A stretch of 64,000 nt of DNA from Ypsolopha sequella (taxonomy: Eukaryota > Arthropoda > Insecta > Lepidoptera > Ypsolophidae), in contig OW204001.1 in NCBI GenBank assembly GCA_934047225.1, positions 9,408,201 to 9,472,200 on the forward strand, read 5' to 3'. The stretch's first letter is position 1, and every line of letters starts with the position of its first letter. The notes beneath the pieces are model-generated. The model was given only the letters and a program-made list of their open reading frames with translations. It was not told where the DNA came from and made no database searches. The position numbers and the translations under genes are program-made. This document shows positions 62,030-64,000 of this stretch, in pieces.

Positions 62030-63770
62030 AACAGAGAAATGCAAATTTCTGTTCGAAGGAACGCTACGCAGCAAAATGCAACAGGCGCTCCAGAAGATAG
62101 AAACCTGGTGTAAAAGACACAGTCTCACAGTCAACCCTCAAAAGACTGAACTAATACTCTTCACTAGAAAAACAACACTTCCTAACCTCAAACCCCCAAA
62201 ACTATTTGGTACGCAGCTGTCCCTCAGCAAGGAAGTTAAATTCCTTGGAGTTTGGCTGGACGATAAACTACTTTGGGCCAAACAGCTCGACCACGTAGTG
62301 AGAAGGGTGACAAACACTCTATGGCAGTGTTGATGGGCAATAGGTAAAGAGTGGGGTCTTACCCCGAAACTGTGCAAATGGCTCTATACTGTAGTTGTTA
62401 GACCTGTAATAACCTATGGAGCCCTCGTTTGGTGGCCAAGAACGGAACTAACTACAGTAGAAGCTAAGTTGCAACAACTGCAACGACTAGCATGCACGCT
62501 CATATGCGGATGCATAAAATCAACACCATCAGCGGCCCTTGATATACTATTATTAGGGCTCACCCCGCCTCATTTGCATATTCAACAAGATGCAATGGTT
62601 GCGGCCCTACGGGTAAAATTCACAGGCCAATGGAAAGCCAACTCAATACAAACCAATCACTGCCGAATCTTAGACCAAGCTATAGCTATCGTTCCAGACG
62701 CCCAACTTGGTACTGACAGAACTCCGAAGACGTTCCTAATAGACAAAAAGTACAGAATATCTTTGGATGGATTGGCTGAACCCAGCCAAAAGGTGTAAAC
62801 TTCTATACAGATGGCTCAAAATCAAAGGATGACGCCGGTTGTAGCTACATCTTACCTGTACTGGGCCTGACCAAATCAATTAATATCCCTCAGTGCAACA
62901 ACAACTGTCTTTCAAACTGAAACTGCAGGTATACACCTAGCGGCCAAAACAGCAAAAGTGTTATGCGCTGACCAACCCTGTGACATTGAAGAAATCACAA
63001 TTACAGATAGTGCTGCATACATATTTAGCAGCATTAAACAGACCAGTAAGCAGGTCTAATATCACATCAGACTGTCACAAGGAACTTCAAGATATGTAAG
63101 GTAAATCTGTTTTGGACTAAAGCACATAGCCACAACAAAGGAAATGAAGAATCAGACTCATTAGCTAAACTGGCATCCACAAGGAAGGCAAATGCACAGA
63201 GCAATTACCTGTGTCGTCCTTCCGCGGAGGCAATTAGGGAAGAGCTGAGGAAATTCTCGCAAAGGGAACAAAACAAGCAGTGGGCAGAGAGGACCGACTG
63301 CCGTATGACAAAAATGATGGTACCCCAGACAGACAGTAAGTTAACCAGGTACCTTTTAAAACTAAACCGGACTGACTTGAAAGACATGGTAAGTATACTA
63401 ACAGGTCACTGTAACTTAAATAAACATCTCTACACTACGGGTACCACGGATAGCATGAAACGGGGTGCATGAACGAGGATGAGACTGTGGAGCACGTGCT
63501 TCTCCACTGCGCCGTCACTGTGGAAATAAGAACGAAATTAGGGTTAGCGACGATGATGAGCTCCAGCTTCCCTTCATTTAACCAGTTGTATCAGCACGTC
63601 GATGCCATTCGGCTCTATTTTAAAGAGCTGGGTTAGCTAGGGTGACTGACCGGGGGGAAGGGCACAATACTCACGGTAGCGGAGAGTCCGTTCAGGACCA
63701 TTAATCGCCCCCACTTCGAATTTAGAAGAGTAGAGTAAGTCTCAAATGAATAACAGTAATAAATAAAGGT
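62030..63770 (+). pseudogene. LINE remnant: RT thumb, RNase H and terminal Cys/His motif
   Basis: Plus strand, several frames. The RT end/thumb reads QALQKIETWCKRHSLTVNPQ, KTELILFTRK, EVKFLGVWLDDKLLWAKQLD, VRPVITYGALVWWPR. RNase H motifs follow in order: FYTDGSKSKDDAG (Asp), FQTETAGIHLAAKTA (Glu), ITDSAAY (Asp), FWTKAHSHNKGNEESDSLAK (His/Asp). Then comes a C-terminal ...DLKDMVSILTGHCNLNKHLY with CMNEDETVEHVLLHC (C-x11-H-x3-C). An RNase H domain after the RT points to the I/R1/LOA-type LINE groups (family knowledge). The palm with the catalytic YADD is gone (5' truncation), and stops and frameshifts break it (62332, about 62797 and later). The 3' end is near AATAAATAAAGGTACAAAAA at 63755. Confidence 0.85.
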
Positions 63771-64000
63771 ACAAAAAAATCGTTTTTTTTGTTCGTTTAC
63801 AGTGTGCATAGCTTTCAGGGCTAAATATGAATCTGTGTCCGGCTTTTCTTTATTTGGGCCTGCAGGGCCTGGCAACCCTATTTGCGAGTAAAATTGTGGT
63901 ACCTCCAAAGTCGAGCTCGTACAGTACAGGTAGTACTATTTAAATAATGCGCGTAGGAATCTTCACCACATTTCGGCAAAGGTTGTATTTCTTTACTCTT

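Overview
The window is animal nuclear DNA, most likely from a moth or butterfly (Lepidoptera). It is AT-rich, has no operons and no long uninterrupted genes, and is packed with short inverted-repeat elements and decayed retroelements. The repeat types are ones I associate with Lepidoptera: RTE-like LINE 3' ends with the GGTTG(C/A)CTGGAAGAAAT motif, a tRNA-type SINE, the ACTAGCTGTTGCC...TCGTCCGCGTGGA repeat and the CCGGCCAA...GGGTACGGAACCCTAAAAA repeat. Species cannot be told. Family names and host assignment come from recognition, not from a search.

Only two host genes can be supported. (1) On the minus strand, one coding exon of a membrane-anchored short-chain dehydrogenase/reductase (20366-20672, with 5' UTR to 20770) has good splice sites at both ends; its later exons are not visible to the left. 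A GC-rich segment ending in a perfect donor (49372 to about 49720, minus) could be its non-coding first exon, which would make most of 20771-49371 one intron. (2) On the plus strand, two small exons (38068-38185 and 38598-38762) join in phase and encode part of an unrecognised protein. Copies of one TTAA-flanked repeat family sit on both sides of them.

The rest is a layered record of transposition. 0-10 kb: palindromic MITE-like elements (families A, B, C, E, F), a nested C-in-D insertion, LINE 3' ends and a Harbinger-like fragment. 10-20 kb: a broken mariner, a perfect 152-bp-arm hairpin (family G), a 670-bp terminal-inverted-repeat element (N), and a 5'-truncated LINE sitting inside another G element. 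20-36 kb: the dehydrogenase exon, sparse repeats, and a GC-rich inverted-repeat element (M) inserted in another repeat (P). 36-48 kb: five D copies, the two-exon gene, I, H, J and R repeats, and a palindrome whose loop looks like the T-arm of a tRNA. 49-57 kb: the putative first exon, a SINE inside a J repeat, a third G element with 12-bp flanking repeats, and a second N element broken by a 1.1-kb insertion with coding-like sequence. 57-64 kb: a second mariner fragment, further A, D, H and I copies, and a LINE remnant with reverse transcriptase, RNase H and a terminal Cys/His motif.

The most interesting signals are family G (palindromes with an asymmetric conserved tail and 12-bp flanking direct repeats in all three copies), the tRNA-loop palindrome, the TTAA family D with a shared open frame, and the unrecognised two-exon gene.
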